A stretch of 64,000 bases of DNA, from contig NC_069361.1 in assembly GCF_021730395.1 (NCBI RefSeq), forward strand, positions 70,193,001 to 70,257,000, read 5' to 3'. Below are positions 1-12,704 of this stretch, piece by piece. This DNA is from Mercenaria mercenaria (lineage: Eukaryota > Mollusca > Bivalvia > Venerida > Veneridae). The stretch's first letter is position 1, and every line of letters begins with the position of its first letter. The notes beneath the pieces were generated by a model. The model ran no database searches. It saw nothing but the letters and a program-made list of their open reading frames with translations, and had not been told where the DNA came from. The position numbers were made by a program, and so were the translations under genes.

Positions 1-359
1 TGAACACATATTGATTGATACAAACTGACACAATATGTTTTAAGTAATCTACATGTAAGTCATGGTTTTGAAATAGCAACATCTTAATTTTGTTTATTTG
101 TTATTTAAGAAAGCATATGTTTTCTCATACTTTGTAGTATGAGGTAATTATAGCAGAACAAAATTTAGAAAAGCCTTAAATTGAAGAAGGTCTTTGAGAA
201 CATATGCATGAAGCTATCTAGGCACTTTTTAATGGGATATCATTGTATACGTCAAATACGCACAACTCATACATAAAATATATTTCCCATTCAAAGTTTA
301 CTTGTAAGACGTAAGTTGTTTCTGTAGAAATAAAATGCTTACTTATTTTTATAGAAATG
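1..359. other. No recognisable gene
   Basis: AT-rich sequence without a supported reading frame, RNA gene or clear repeat. It directly precedes the Gag-like fossil, so it could be part of that element's leader or flank, but no terminal repeat can be recognised within the window. Confidence 0.4.
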
Positions 360-3007
360 AGTCCATTTTTGGGATCGCATCAAGCGAATATTCAGAGGGG
401 CCAAGCCCCCGCCTCCCGTATGTCTGATCCAGCAATGCATACATCTTTGAACCTTACGGGTGGCACGTAGGATCATACCCATTACCCGAATACAAATGGA
501 ATGAGTTCATAATTGGTATCGCCTCATGCGAATGTTCAGAGGGGCCAAGCCCCCGCCTCCCGTATGTCTGGTCCAGCAATGCATACATCTTCGAACCTTA
601 CGGGTGGCACGAGGGATCATTCCCCTTATCCAAATACAAATGAAAAGAGTTCATATTTGGTATCGCACCACGCGAATATTATGAGGGTCCGAGCCCCCAC
701 CTCCCGTATGTCTGAACCGATGGGTCAAGCAGCATCGAACCTCTATGCTGGCAAAGTGTGCCAGACTCCTGCTGCATATAAACTAGTTCTGACTATGGCA
801 TCAAGAGGTACTGGGGGACAAGTACCTCCATTGGTACAAATGCGCCCACATCGCTTTCCGTGTCAAGTATTATTAGTAGTGGCACCAGAGGACAAGTACC
901 TCCACATGGTACAAATACGCCCGCATCGGTGTCTTAGTAGTGGTACCGGGGGCAAGTACCTCCGCCTGGTACGAATACGCCTTCATCAGCTTTTGTGTCA
1001 AATTATCTTTTGGGTGGTTCCGGGGAACGTGCCCCGCAACAGGGTACAATTGTACCATCATCCAAGTATATGCCGCTATATCATATGAGTGGGAGTTGGG
1101 TACTTGACCCTCATCATCGTACAGCTGTACCAGTTTTGGGTACGGTACAACTATCTCAGGCTGAAATATTGAATAGGCTGTGTCCGCCCGACATAAAACA
1201 GTCCACTTTGGTACAACCGCCCAATTATAAGGGAGAAGCAGAACTGCAGGGCCCTACAACTGGTTCAAATGTGCCAGGAACTATGCCCGCACTACATCCT
1301 ACAAGTGGCCCTTGGGATCAATCCCGTCCACCTGACGGGGGCCAGAATGCTATTGCTAGACCACCCTACCATATGGGTAACACAGGCGATCACCCTCTCC
1401 TGTTGACACAAATGTACCCGCAACAGTTTCTGCACCAAAACCCACAAGTGGCATTTGGAATAATATCTGTCCACCTGATCAAAACGCTCTGGTTAGACCA
1501 CCCTACCCTATGGCTGACACAGGGGTTCAAGTCCCTAGAATTAGTACAAATGTACCGGCTATGACTCCTGTACCACATCTCACCGGTGGAACAAACGGTG
1601 GTTCGAACCTTTCCACATGGAGCTAGTGACCATGTTGTTGCACAAACACCCTACTGTATGAGTGGCACACTTAGTACAAATATACAAGCTCCTTCTCGTG
1701 TAGCGCAACCCAGGGGTGGTCATTTGTGTCAACCCCTGGCACCCGGAATGGGTTTCGCTGGGGTTCAATCCATTTTAACCAGTATAGCTTGGTCAGGTCT
1801 TCCCTCAATCCCAAATACTACAGTTGCTGCACTGCCATCTTACCATACGACTGCGGCCTTTGTGCAAATGCCCGCCAATATATCTTTAGTGGCCTCAACA
1901 CCATACACTATGGCTGCTTCAATGCCACCTGATGCCGTGGCTACTCCAATGATCCGCACCCAGCTTATGCAAATATACATGCTAGGGCACCGTTCCAAGT
2001 GCCTGCCACAAGGCCACAGATCTTACATAGGGTAAATGAGTCGATTGCGGCTCAGATCATGTACCCTTGGGAAGGTTCTGGTCTGTTATATTCGGATTCA
2101 AGAGGTACAACGCCTTATGAATATCAAGTCAGTGCTGTGGCTCAAGTCAATTTACCAACCAATGGTTCCATCTTGAACCATGAAAACTGGGCCCCCAATC
2201 GGCTATTTGGGACTCAACAGAAGGCGCCTTACGTGCTCCCCAGTAATTCTGGTTTGCAAGACTATAATAGCTCGGGTGTGCGGTTTATGAACCAAAATGG
2301 GGTTGCCCTCGCACAACTTTCTGCAAGACCAAAAGAAAATTCCAAGAAGAGACTAAGCTGCCAAAACTGCCACCATATGATGGCACTTCAAGTTGGCGAA
2401 CCTTCCGTCATAAGTTTGAAACATATGCACATTATAATAAGTGGGGGAAGAACAGAGCAAATTTCATATGGAATTGAACCTTTCCGGGAAGGCGGGGCAG
2501 TTCTTCTCAAACTCAATCACACGTAGGCCTAACATCTCCTATGCAGAACTAATTATAGAATTAGTCCGACTAATAGTTCTAAAGTCGCTCCAACCCCAAC
2601 GCAACATACCCTCTCAGAGTTAGTTACAAAACAGTATGATTAAAGGCCAGGAGACCGCTAGCAAAAGCCAACTTAAATACAACGAAAACGCTACTAAGCA
2701 GCAGACAGATTTGTTGAAAGCTATGTCTGAGCTTACCGCCAAAGTTGATCAATCATTGTCTCCCTCTCCGTACAGTTTTGGAAGAAATAAGTATTGGGAA
2801 AACAGTCCGGGTAGATCAGGTAGTCCTAGACGGAATGGGGAAGGCTGCTTTAATTGCGGGGGAAATCATTGGCTGAAGAATCGTACTTTGCCTAGATCTC
2901 CAGGGAGATGCTTTAATTGTCAGGGAGATCACCTGAGAAGAGATTGCCCTGAGCTGAAGGAGCAGAGTGATTCTCCGACTGACCGGAGGGTCGCTTTTCA
3001 AGAGTAA
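360..3007 (+). mobile_element. Gag-like region of an LTR-type retroelement fossil, broken
   Basis: Coding-like sequence rich in Pro, Gly, Thr and Met that ends in two closely spaced zinc knuckles of the Cys-X2-Cys-X3-His kind (about 2845-2955; CFNC followed by H, the second closing with RRDC). Such knuckles bind nucleic acid in Gag nucleocapsid regions. The front part contains three tandem copies of a 144-bp (48-codon) unit starting near 374, 518 and 662. The element is broken, with several interruptions across the region, and no protease, reverse transcriptase, integrase or paired LTRs were recognised. The family within LTR retroelements cannot be named. Moderately old by its decay. Alternatives are another Gag-bearing retroelement type, or a host gene captured from one; I consider the fossil reading most likely. 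Confidence 0.55.
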
Positions 3008-4213
3008 GCAATAATATTTCAAATAAAGTAGGGTGTCCTCCGTGATGATCACGTTAGGAGACTTAGTTTTTAGCTCACCTGTCACAAAGTGACAAGGTGA
3101 GCTTTTGTGATCGCGCAGTGTCCGTCATCCGTCTGTGCGTCCGTAAACTTTTTGCTTGTGACCACTCAAGAGGTCACATTTTTCATGGGATCTTTATGAA
3201 AATTGGTCAGAATGTTCATCTTGATGATATCTAGGTCAAGTTTGAAACTGGGTCACGTGCGGTCAAAAACTAGGTCAGTAGGTCTAAAAATAGGAAAACC
3301 TTGTGACCACTCTAGAGGTCACATTTTTCATGGGATCTGTATGAAAGTTGATCAGAATGTTCATCTTGATGATATCTAGATCAAGTTCGAAAGTGGGTCA
3401 CGTGCCATCAAAAACTAGGTCAGTAGGTCAGATAATAGAAAAACCTTGTGACCTCTCCATAAAGGCCATATTTTTCATTGGATCTGTATGAAAATTGGTC
3501 TGAATGTTCATCTTGATAATATCTAGGTCAAGTTCGAAACAGGGTCATGTGCGGTCAAAAACTAGGTCAGTATGTCTAAAAATAGAAAAACCTTGTGACC
3601 TCTCTAGAGGCCATACTTATGAATGGATCTCCATAAAAATTGGTCAGAATGTTCACCTTGATGTTATCTAGTTCAAGTTTGAAACTGGGTCACGTGCCAT
3701 AAAAAACTAGGTCAGTAGGTCAAATAATAAAAAACTTTGTGACCTCTCTAGAGGCCATACTTTTCATGGGATCTGTATGAAAGTTGGTCTGAATGTTCAT
3801 CTTGATGACATCTAGCAAGTCAAGTTTGAAACTGAATCAACTGCGGTCAAAAACTAGGTCAGTAGGTCTAAAATTATTAAAATCTTTTGACCTCTCTAGA
3901 GGCCATATTTTTCAATGGATCTTCATGATAATTGATCTGAATGTTCACCTTTCTAGAGGCCATATTTTTCATGAGATCTTCATGAAAATTAGTGAGAATG
4001 TTCACCTTGATGATATCTAGGTAAAGTTCAAAACAGGGTCACGTACCTTCGAAAACTAGGTCAATAGATGAAATAATAGAAAAACCTAGAGACCATATTT
4101 TTCAATGGATCTTCATGAAAATTGGTCAGAATTTTTATCTTGATAATATCTAGGTCAAGTTCAAAACTGGGTCACATGAGCTCAAAAACTAGGTCACTAT
4201 GTCAAATAATAGA

Positions 4214-7200
4214 AACAAGAGGACCATGATGGTCCTGAATCGCTCACCTATCTCCACATGACCCAGTGTTCAACTGAGTATGACATCGTTATTTCTATTA
4301 TTTGACATAGTGACCTAGTTTTTGAGCACATGTGACCTAGATATCATCAAGATAAAAAATTCTGACCAATTTTTATGAAGATCCATTGAAAAATATGGCC
4401 TCTAGAGAGGTCACAAGGTTTTTCTATTATTTGACCTAATGACCTATTTTTTGAAGGCACGTGACCCACTTTTAAACTTGACCTAGATATCATCAAGGTG
4501 AACATTCTCACCAATTTTCATGAAGATCTCGTGAAAAATATGGCCTCTAGAGAGGTCACAAGGTTTTTCTATTTTTCGACCTACTGACCTAGTTTTTGAC
4601 CGCACATGACCCAGTTATGAACCTGACCTAGATATCATCAAGCTGAACATTCTCACCAATTTTCATGAAGATCCATTGAGAAATATGGCCTCTAGAGAGG
4701 TCACAAGGTTTTTAGCTCACATGTCACAAAGTGACAATGTGAGCTTTTGTGATCACGCAGCGTCCGTCGTCCGTGCGTGCGTGCGTCCGTGCGTGCGTCC
4801 GTGCGTGCGTAAACTTTTGCTTGTGACCACTCTAGAGGTCACATTTTTCATGGGATCTTTATGAAAGTTGGTCAGAATGTTTATCTTGATGATATCTAGG
4901 TCAAGTTCGAAACTGGGTCAACTGCAATCAAAAACTAGGTCAGTAGGTCAAATAATAAAAAAACCTTGTGACCTCTCTAGAGGCCATATTTTTCATGGGA
5001 TCTGTATGAAAGTTGGTCAGAATGTTTATCTTGATGATATCTAGGTCAAGTTCGAAACTGGGTCAACTGCGATCAAAAACTAGGTCAGTAGGTCAAATAA
5101 TAAAAAAACCTTGTGACCTCTCTAGAGGCCATATTTTTCATGGGATCTGTATGAAAGTTGGTCAGAATGTTCATCTTGATGATATCTAGGTCAAGTTCGA
5201 AACTGGGTCAACTGCGGACAAAAAGTAGGTCAGTAGGTCAAATAATAAAAAAACCTTGTGACCTCTCTAGAGGCCATATTTTTCATGGGATCTTCACGAA
5301 AGTTATTCAGAATGTTCATCTTGATGATATCTAGGTCAAGTTCTAAACTGGGTCACGTGCCATCAAAAACTAGGTCAGTAGGTCAAATAAAAAAAAACAT
5401 TGTGACTCTCTAGAGGCCATATTTTTCATGGGATCTGTATGAAAGTTGGTCAGAATGTTCATCTTGATGATATCTAGGTCAAGTTCGAAACTGGGTCAAC
5501 TGCGGTCAAAAACTAGGTCAGTAGGTCTAAAAATAGAAAAACCTTGTGACCTCTCTAGAGGCCATACTTGTGAATGGATCTTCATGAAAATTTATCAGAA
5601 TGTTCACCTTGATGATATCTAGGTCAGTTTCGAAACTGGGTCACGTGCCTTCAATAACTAGGTCAGTAGGTCAAATAACAAAAAAACCTTGTGACCTTTC
5701 TAGAGGCCATATTTTTCATGGGATCTGTATGAAAATTGGTCAGAATTTTTATCTTGATGATATCTAGGTCAAGTTCGAAACTTGTTCAACTGCGGTCAAA
5801 AACTAGGTCAGTAGGTCTAAAAATAGAAAAACCTTGTGACCTCTCTAGAGGCCATACTTTTCAACGGATCTTCATGAAATAAGTCAGAATGTTCACCTTG
5901 ATGATATCTAGGTCTTGTTCGAAACTTGGTCACGTGTTTTTAATAACTAGGTCAGTAGGTCAAATAACTAAAAAGCCTTGTGACCTCTCTAGAGGCCATA
6001 TTTTTCATGGGAACTATATGAAAATTGGTCTGAATGTTCATCTTGATGATATCTAGGTCAGGTTTGAAACTGGGTCAACTGCGGTCAAAAACTAGGTCAG
6101 TAGGTCTAAAAATAGAAAAACCTTGTGACCTCTCTAGAGGCCATACTTTTGAATGGATCTTCATGAAAATTGGTCAGAATGTTCACCTTGATGATATCTA
6201 GGTCTTGTTCGAAACTGGGTCACGTGCCTTCAATAACTAAGTCAGTAGGTCAAATAATAAAAAATCTTGTGACCTCTCTAGAGGCCATATTTTTCAGTGG
6301 ATCTTCATGAAAATTGGTTAGAATTTTTATCTTGATGATATCTAGATCAGATTCAACACTGGGTCACATGAGCTCAAAAACTAGGTCACAATATCAAATA
6401 ATAGAAAAAAACGACATCATACTCGGTTTAAAACTGGGTCATGTGGGGACAGGTGAGCGATTCAGGACCATCATGGTCCTCTTGTTTCTATTTTTAGACC
6501 AACTGACCTAGTTTTTGACCCCACGTGACCCAGTTTCGAATCTGACTTAGATATCATCAAGATGAACATTCTGACCAATATTCATGAAGATCTCATGAAA
6601 AATATGGCCTCTAGAGAGGTCACAAGGTTTTTCTATTTTTAGATCTACTGACCTAGTTTTTAACCCCATGTGACCCAGTTTCGAACTTGACCTAGATATC
6701 TTCAAGGTAAACATTCTGACCAATTTTCATGAAGATCCATTGAAAAATATCGCCTCTAGAGAGGTCACAAGGTTTTCCTATTTTTAGACCTACTGACCTA
6801 GTTTTTGACCGCACATGACCCAGTTTCGAACTTGACCTAGAAATCATCAAGGTGAACATTCTGACCAATTTTCATGAAGATCCATTGAGAAATATGGCCA
6901 CTAGAGAGGTCACAATGTTTTTCTATTTTTAGATCTACTGACCTAGTTTTTGACCCCACATGACCCAGTTTCGAACTTGACCTAGATATCATCAAGGTGA
7001 ACATTCTGGCCAATATTCATGAAGATCTCATGAAAATTATGGCCTCTAGAGAGGTCACAAGGTTTTTCTATTTTTAGATCTACTGACCTAGTTTTTAACC
7101 CCACGTGACCCAGTTTCGAACTTGACCTAGATATCATCAAGATGAACATTCTGACCAATTTTCATGAAGATGCATTGAGAAATATGGCCTCTAGAGAGGT

Positions 7201-7726
7201 CACAAGGTTTTTCTATTTTTAGACCTAATGACCTAGTTTTTGACCCTACGTGACCCAGTTTTGAACTTGACCTAGATATCATCAAGATAAACATTCTGAC
7301 CAATATTCATGAAGATCTCATGAAAAATATGGCCTCTAGAGAGGTCACAAGGTTTTTTTATTTTTAGACCTACTGACCAAGTTTTTGACCCCACGTGACC
7401 CAGTTTCGAACTTGACCTAGATATCATCAAGGTGAACATTCTGACCAATTTTCATGAAGATCTTGTGAAATATATGGCCTCTAGAGAGGTCACAAGGTTT
7501 TTCTATTTTTAGACCTACTGACCTAGTTTTTGATGGCACGTGACCCAGTTTCGAACTTGACCTAGATATCATCAAGATGAACATTCTGACCAACTTTCAT
7601 AAAGATCCCATGAAAAATGTGACCTCTAGAGTGGTCACAAGCAAAAGTTTACTGACGCACGCACGGACGACGGACACCGCGCGATCACAAAAGCTCACCT
7701 TGTCACTTTGTGACAGGTGAGCTAAA
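4214..7726 (+). mobile_element. Pearl-like minisatellite element E3 (middle level of nest)
   Basis: Same family as E1 but in opposite orientation: it starts with ACAAGAGGACCATGATGGTC at 4214 and ends at about 7691-7726 with AAGCTCACC, the hairpin around GTCACTTTGTGAC, and GGTGAGCTAAAA. It interrupts E1 exactly between a monomer ending in CAAATAATAGAA and E1's terminal block. Its monomers (reverse-complement sense, TGACCTAGTTTTTGAC) run 4290-4710 and 6488-7650, split by element E2. A CGTC/CGTG-rich spacer precedes the terminal hairpin (about 7655-7680). Confidence 0.7.
4711..6487 (-). mobile_element. Pearl-like minisatellite element E2 (innermost, intact-looking)
   Basis: A complete copy: terminal hairpin TTTAGCTCACATGTCAC/GTGACAATGTGAGC at 4711-4744, a simple CGTC/CGTGCGTG tract (4760-4811), about ten monomers of roughly 145 bp (for instance AGGCCATA at 4981, 5126, 5271 and 5414), and the terminal palindrome ending CTCTTGTTT at 6487. 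It lies inside a monomer of E3. The host word GGTTTTTCTATTTTTAGACC is split at its T-run and is restored if E2 is removed. Insertion within a run of T without an obvious target duplication fits Helentron-type transposition (inference). Confidence 0.75.
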
Positions 7727-7798
7727 AACGATGTCATACTCAAAACTGGGTCATGTGGGAAGAGGTGAGCGATTCAGGACCATCATGGTCCTCTTGTT

Positions 7799-8185
7799 AT
7801 ATTTATATTTTGAATTACACAGGGGAGTACTGTTGTAAATTTTACATGATGTAGGTGAAATTTTACAACCGATCAATTCATGAAATATAAAACAGGGGAG
7901 GTTACATTTGTAATTGTATACTAGTATAATGTACATGAATTGCCTATTTTATGATTGGTCAGTTTAGGATGTTTAACAAAGGGGAGATTGCCCTTGTAAA
8001 TTTTATATGATGTAAGATATTAAGCCAGGGAGGTTACCATTTTGTATAGTGTATGTTGTCAAGGATCTGTTTCCATGCATTTACCACATGGTTGCCCAGG
8101 CCATTTTTAGTATTCACCAGGTCACCGACTGGAAATAATAAATTCCCGATAGTTTGTTAATGCTGGAGTCGAATGCTCATTATTT
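7799..8185. repeat. Degenerate repeats around GGGGAG-TTAC/TTGTAA words
   Basis: The phrase ACAGGGGAG followed by TTGTAAATTTTACATGATGTA appears near 7818, and weaker variants occur near 7890, 7976 and 8022. No gene is recognised. It may be the remnant of an old element flanking the nested pearl-like block. Confidence 0.35.
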
Positions 8186-8189
8186 TGTC

Positions 8190-8425
8190 CTATGGGGGTT
8201 TTCAGATTTGGCAGCCCACATTTGTTGGGCATTTTGTCCCATGGAGTTTTCAGATTTGGCAGTCCACATTTGTTGGGCATTTTGTCCATGGCGTTTTCCG
8301 ATTTGGCAGCCCACATTGGTGGGCATTTTGTCCCATGGCGTTTTCAGATTTGGCAGCCCACATTTGTTGAGCAGTTTGTGCCATGGTGTTTCCAGATTTG
8401 GCAGCCAACATTTGTTGGGCATGAC
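8190..8425. repeat. 47-48 bp tandem repeat, five copies
   Basis: The phrase TTCAGATTTGGCAGCCCACA recurs with GCAG at 8211, 8259, 8306, 8353 and 8401 (spacing 48, 47, 47, 48). Each unit also contains TTTGTTGGGCATTTTGTCC. Copies differ by a few substitutions and small indels. The long frames on both strands here come only from the repeat period and are not genes. Confidence 0.85.
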
Positions 8426-9969
8426 TGCCCAGACAGTGGCCGACATTATTGGAACGTGCACAACGGGTGTTTTGACCCAAACAGCCAAAAATACTCAGGC
8501 CCTGTATTTCCAATAGAAGAGCGGACAATTTCGTTATTTCCTGTAACTTTGATGTAAGGGAAAGTTTCCCTTGATCTAGGTAATTTAATTAAGCAGTGTT
8601 TATTCACTGTGTATTTGATGTAGGGGAAAGATCCATTTATTAAATATTTACATTTATAACTTATATCTGGTATGGCTGTATATACCTATGTTCTGTTTCG
8701 TTTATTTTATAAATATCAAAAACAATATTGCAGTTTACCCTATAAATCACAATGCAATTAAATAATCAACATAATGTACGATTGTTATAACGCAACGAAA
8801 TCAACAAGCTATAGCAGAGTCTTCAAAGGTGTTGCTGCTGGTATAACACATAAGTCATAGCAAAAACATTGCGGCAGCCAACTTGGCGGCCTTTTTTTAA
8901 ATAAACTTGCTACGTTTCATTTAAATATATATTTCGTAGTTTATACATTGTTTTGATAATGAAACTATAGTAGGATGTGTACATAACTGAAGATGATTAT
9001 CAATTTATTTTTTACTTTACCTGTTATTAGATATATTCTATATTGAATTACCCCACCCTCTTAAATATATATATTATCAATAATTTGAACGTATCTTTTA
9101 ACAAAATAATAATGTTATTACAAATTATTATCCCTTATTCAACATGGGATTACATTGTGTAAGGAACAACAGTGAATAGAGGAATACAAACAAAGTATAT
9201 TGACCGTATGTTCAAGAAAATAGTATTCATTACATTTTAGTCCATATAAAATTGGTATAAAATGTGTCAAAAAGTTGTATTTCATATCGATAAATGCATA
9301 TAATTCTGCAGATTTATAACTTTTACATTTTTATAATAACTTCAAATTAATTTACAACAGTTAAATGCTTTTATTTTGCAATTTTATGCATTGGGTATCT
9401 TTTTCATGTATCAGCGGCCATGTTGGCGGCCATCTTGAATTTGAGGACATTGCCCAGTGACTAGAAACTGGCATCAGGCAGTTCTGAAAACTACATATTC
9501 TGACGAACATTTTGGTATGCAGAAGTTGATGTGCACATTCATAGATCACCTGCTACCAGTTTTAAGCTACTTATTTGGCCATATTTGCAGCATGATTTAT
9601 AGTTGTGGAAATGGCAAGTTCTTAAAGAACATTTTACACAGTGTAACTTATCAGGCTACTGTTTAATAGAATATAAAATGCTTTGTTGAATGGAATTTGA
9701 AATACATATTTGAAGATCAAAAATGGTTATATGAGGATCATTAAGACAGTAATGTTAAGTTTTTGTATTGCAACATTTTATATTTGATATTCCAGGTAAT
9801 TATGGCCACAAAAGATTGAACTTTTGATCCAGCTTTGATAGTGGTTATTGCCGGAAGATAAAATTTCCCCTTTACAGGGAGAAAAACAAAGCGTAGAATA
9901 TTCACCATCCATAAAGCAGAATGATTTGGTGAAGATGTTAACATTGTGATTTGTTATGGTAAGGTGACC
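8426..9969. other. AT-rich intergenic sequence
   Basis: No gene recognised. Two copies of GATGTA-GGGGAAAG-like sequence occur at about 8551 and 8617. A short GC-richer patch, GCGGCCATGTTGGCGGCCAT, lies near 9413. Otherwise simple AT-rich sequence. Confidence 0.4.
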
Positions 9970-12089
9970 TGTCTGGTGCGTTTTTAAGGTGTGTAATTCC
10001 TACAGGAGCAATTTAATTTTGTAAGCGGGAAAGTTTTGAGGCGGTATAAAAGGGGCTTGTAGATTTCAGCTTTGAAGAAAATTAAATTTAAAAACTTTAT
10101 AAATTTTTTAGGGGGAAAAAATTTTGAGAATGTGCACCGGGAATAGAAAATGTATGAATTACCCCAAAAATATTGTTATTTCAGGATATTTTATAGAAAA
10201 TTTCATTCTGTCGGATGTTCAATGGCCTTTGCTTGAGAAGGTAAAATTAGTTTGGCGGGTTTAGAATTGGAAACAGGGTCCAAAATTTAAAAAGATGCAA
10301 ATTAAAAACAAAAAAGCATGTGAAGGAAAATATGTGTGAAAAAGTTATTTATTACAAAAAAAAATAAATAAAATAAAAGTGTAATTTTTTATTTTTCTTT
10401 TACGAATTTTCTTAGATTTAAACAGTAAAAAAATTCCCCTTTTCTTGATTGACTAAACAGTGCCAAAATTTAATTTTACGGGTCCCCAATTTTTTTTGGG
10501 GTTTGCTGAAAAATTTTAAAAACCCAAAAGTAAAAACTGCTTTCCGAACCGACTTACTGGATGTAAAAAAACAAAGGGGTCTAAAAACAATGTTTGGTTA
10601 AATTTTTAAAAATTAAAAATAACTTGTGTTGTTTCCAGTTCCAAAACTTTCTGTCATATTAGTTGGTTTTTTTGGGAAAAAAGGCCCCGGAAAAATTTTG
10701 GAATTTTTTCACTGGTGAATTGTCAAAATTAATATTTTGTTTAAAAATTTTTTTTCAAGTTTTATGGCAAGCTTAGTGCATTAAAAATCTAAGTGAAATT
10801 TGAGTTTTTTTTTTTAAAAGTTGTGGTTCTGACAGTTTGCAAAAAAAAACTTACTTTGATATGTTTCACCCCGTAATTTTTAACGCCAATAAAAAAGATT
10901 TTTTAAAAAGTAGAGTGTGGTGCATTGGGGGGGGAAAAAAATAGGGTCATGAAAATGTTGACTTAAATTTTAAAGGGTGTAAAAAACACTGTCAAAACGT
11001 TTTCTTTCCCTTTTTTCAATAAATGGTAATGTTTTTTGAGATGTTTTACTTCAAACTAAATTTTCTAGCAGAATCAGTAGATAATGGGCGAGTTTGAACC
11101 AGTTACGCCCAGATAATCATTAACATGGTCAGTTGTTGTTTTTTGAAAGTATAATCGAGGAAAGGGCCCAGTGTTGTTTTTGTAAAATTACAATGACGGG
11201 CTACAAAAGTTAAAAATTTAGGGTTTCCCCGGCGGGTTAGTCTGTTTTTTTTGGAAACCCGACGAAAATTTTGGTAGCCGGGGTCCGGGCAATGGTTTTG
11301 TCGGACACTGCTAAAAACAGAAGTCCTCCCAAAGTTTCGAAAATTAAAAAGGCGTTGAAAAATATTGATGCTTTTTGATAAATGTTGTTATTTTGGATAG
11401 AAATGTTCAGTCAGTGAGGGTTTGGGTTGGGTTTGTGGACCAAAATCAGAACTAAACCGGCCTTGTTTCAAAAAAAGGGGTAGTTAGAAATGTTTTTTTT
11501 TTGAAAAGAATTTTGCAAAAATTTACAAACATACTTCAAGTATTTAACTTTTAAGGAAAATATGTAAGAGGGGTTATTGGGTCTGAGAGAACGGAGAAAG
11601 AAAGTGACAAATGAGGACTTTAAAAATGTAAAGAAAATGTGCTGTACAGGAAGAATGAAGGTCACCCAAAAAATCTATTTATAAAACAGTGCTTTTCTGG
11701 GGCAACAGTGGATTAAGATTTTGGAATTTTAAAAAAGGTGTTCAACAGTCTCAAAATTTTAACATTTTTAAAACATGTTTGTGTTTCTTTCCAAAAAACC
11801 ATTACACAGTGAAAAAAAACTATCAAATTTCTTGTTTTGAAGTTAAAGTTGTTTGAAAAATTTTGATAAAACAAATTGTGGAGAAAAAATGATTAATTAC
11901 CGCATAAAGGGGAATGATGTGACTTAATCTCAGTCTTATGTTGGTCCATAACAATGTTTGTGATAACTTTAAATAAATTGATGTTAAAAAGTCTTGATTT
12001 TGTTTTTTTGGTTGTAACATTAATTATATTGATAAACGGCTTTTGAAATTTTTTTACAAAGTAAGTATACAATTTTTAGGATGCCCAAA

Positions 12090-12560
12090 TTTGAACCAAG
12101 AGAACTCTTATACGACAAAAGCAAAAAATTTGATTTGTTAAATTTGGGACAAAAAAGTCTTTTTTCAAATTTAAAACCCCTAGTATATGGAATGTGTTTG
12201 AATTGTTCCCCAAAAACAAAAGTTACACTTGGTACAAATAAGTGTTTAAATTTGTTACCCTAGTACAAAAAGAGTTTTATTCGTTACCCAGTAAAAAAAA
12301 AAGGTTTTATTCAGTTACACCAAGCAAAAATACACTTTGTATAAAAAAATTTTTTGATTAATTACACCCAGAACAAGTTACATTTTGTAAATGCAAGTGT
12401 TTGTAACATTACATTGTGCAAAAGTTAACTTTGTCAGCAAGTGTTGTTAATAAACCCCAGTTAAAAATTAACAGTGCAAATGAGTGTTAAATTTTTTTTC
12501 AGTTACACTTGGTACAAGTTACACGTACAAAAAAATTTTTATTCCATTTAAATTTGGTAA
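12090..12560. repeat. Degenerate GTTACAC-TTGGTACAAA tandem repeat
   Basis: Variants of AAAAGTTACACTTGGTACAA recur irregularly (near 12225, 12265, 12310, 12375 and 12500) with spacing of roughly 40-60 bp. Copies are strongly diverged or poorly resolved, in keeping with the surrounding tract. Confidence 0.4.
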
Positions 12561-12704
12561 AAAAAATTTATTGTATACCAAGTGTTTTATTCGGCACTTT
12601 CTACAAAACTTTCACTTAGACAAACAAATGTTGTTTGATATATGGAAAATATTTTTCAACCATATTTTCAGTTATTTAAATGGTGATCAGTTATCAAGTG
12701 CTCT

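Larger units (their letters stand above)
3066..7798 (-). mobile_element. Pearl-like minisatellite element E1 (outermost of a three-level nest)
   Basis: E1 begins with a perfect hairpin (GCTCACCTGTCAC, then AAA, then its complement) at 3072-3104 and ends with the palindrome GGACCATCATGGTCC-CTCTTGTT at about 7776-7798. In between lie about 145-bp direct monomers with the recurring words GATATCTAGGTCAAG, CTAGGTCAGTAGGTCA and CTCTAGAGGCCATA. The monomers run in one direction from 3175 to 4213, stop abruptly, and E1 resumes at about 7727 with the expected continuation up to its end. The interruption is element E3. There is no coding capacity. The architecture (short terminal hairpins around a core of tandem repeats) resembles the pearl elements of bivalves, which are regarded as non-autonomous Helentron/Helitron relatives. 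That assignment is inference. Confidence 0.7.

Noticed and set aside
4676-4864. Frame with repeated Val-Arg-Pro-Cys residues
   Set aside because: Translation of the CGTC/CGTG simple tract in a pearl-like element.
8190-8425. CRISPR-like array
   Set aside because: Repeats are contiguous with no unique spacers, and the genome is clearly eukaryotic.
8154-8557. Several overlapping open frames of 65-121 codons on both strands
   Set aside because: They arise from the 47-48 bp tandem array; all frames are equally open and none resembles a protein.
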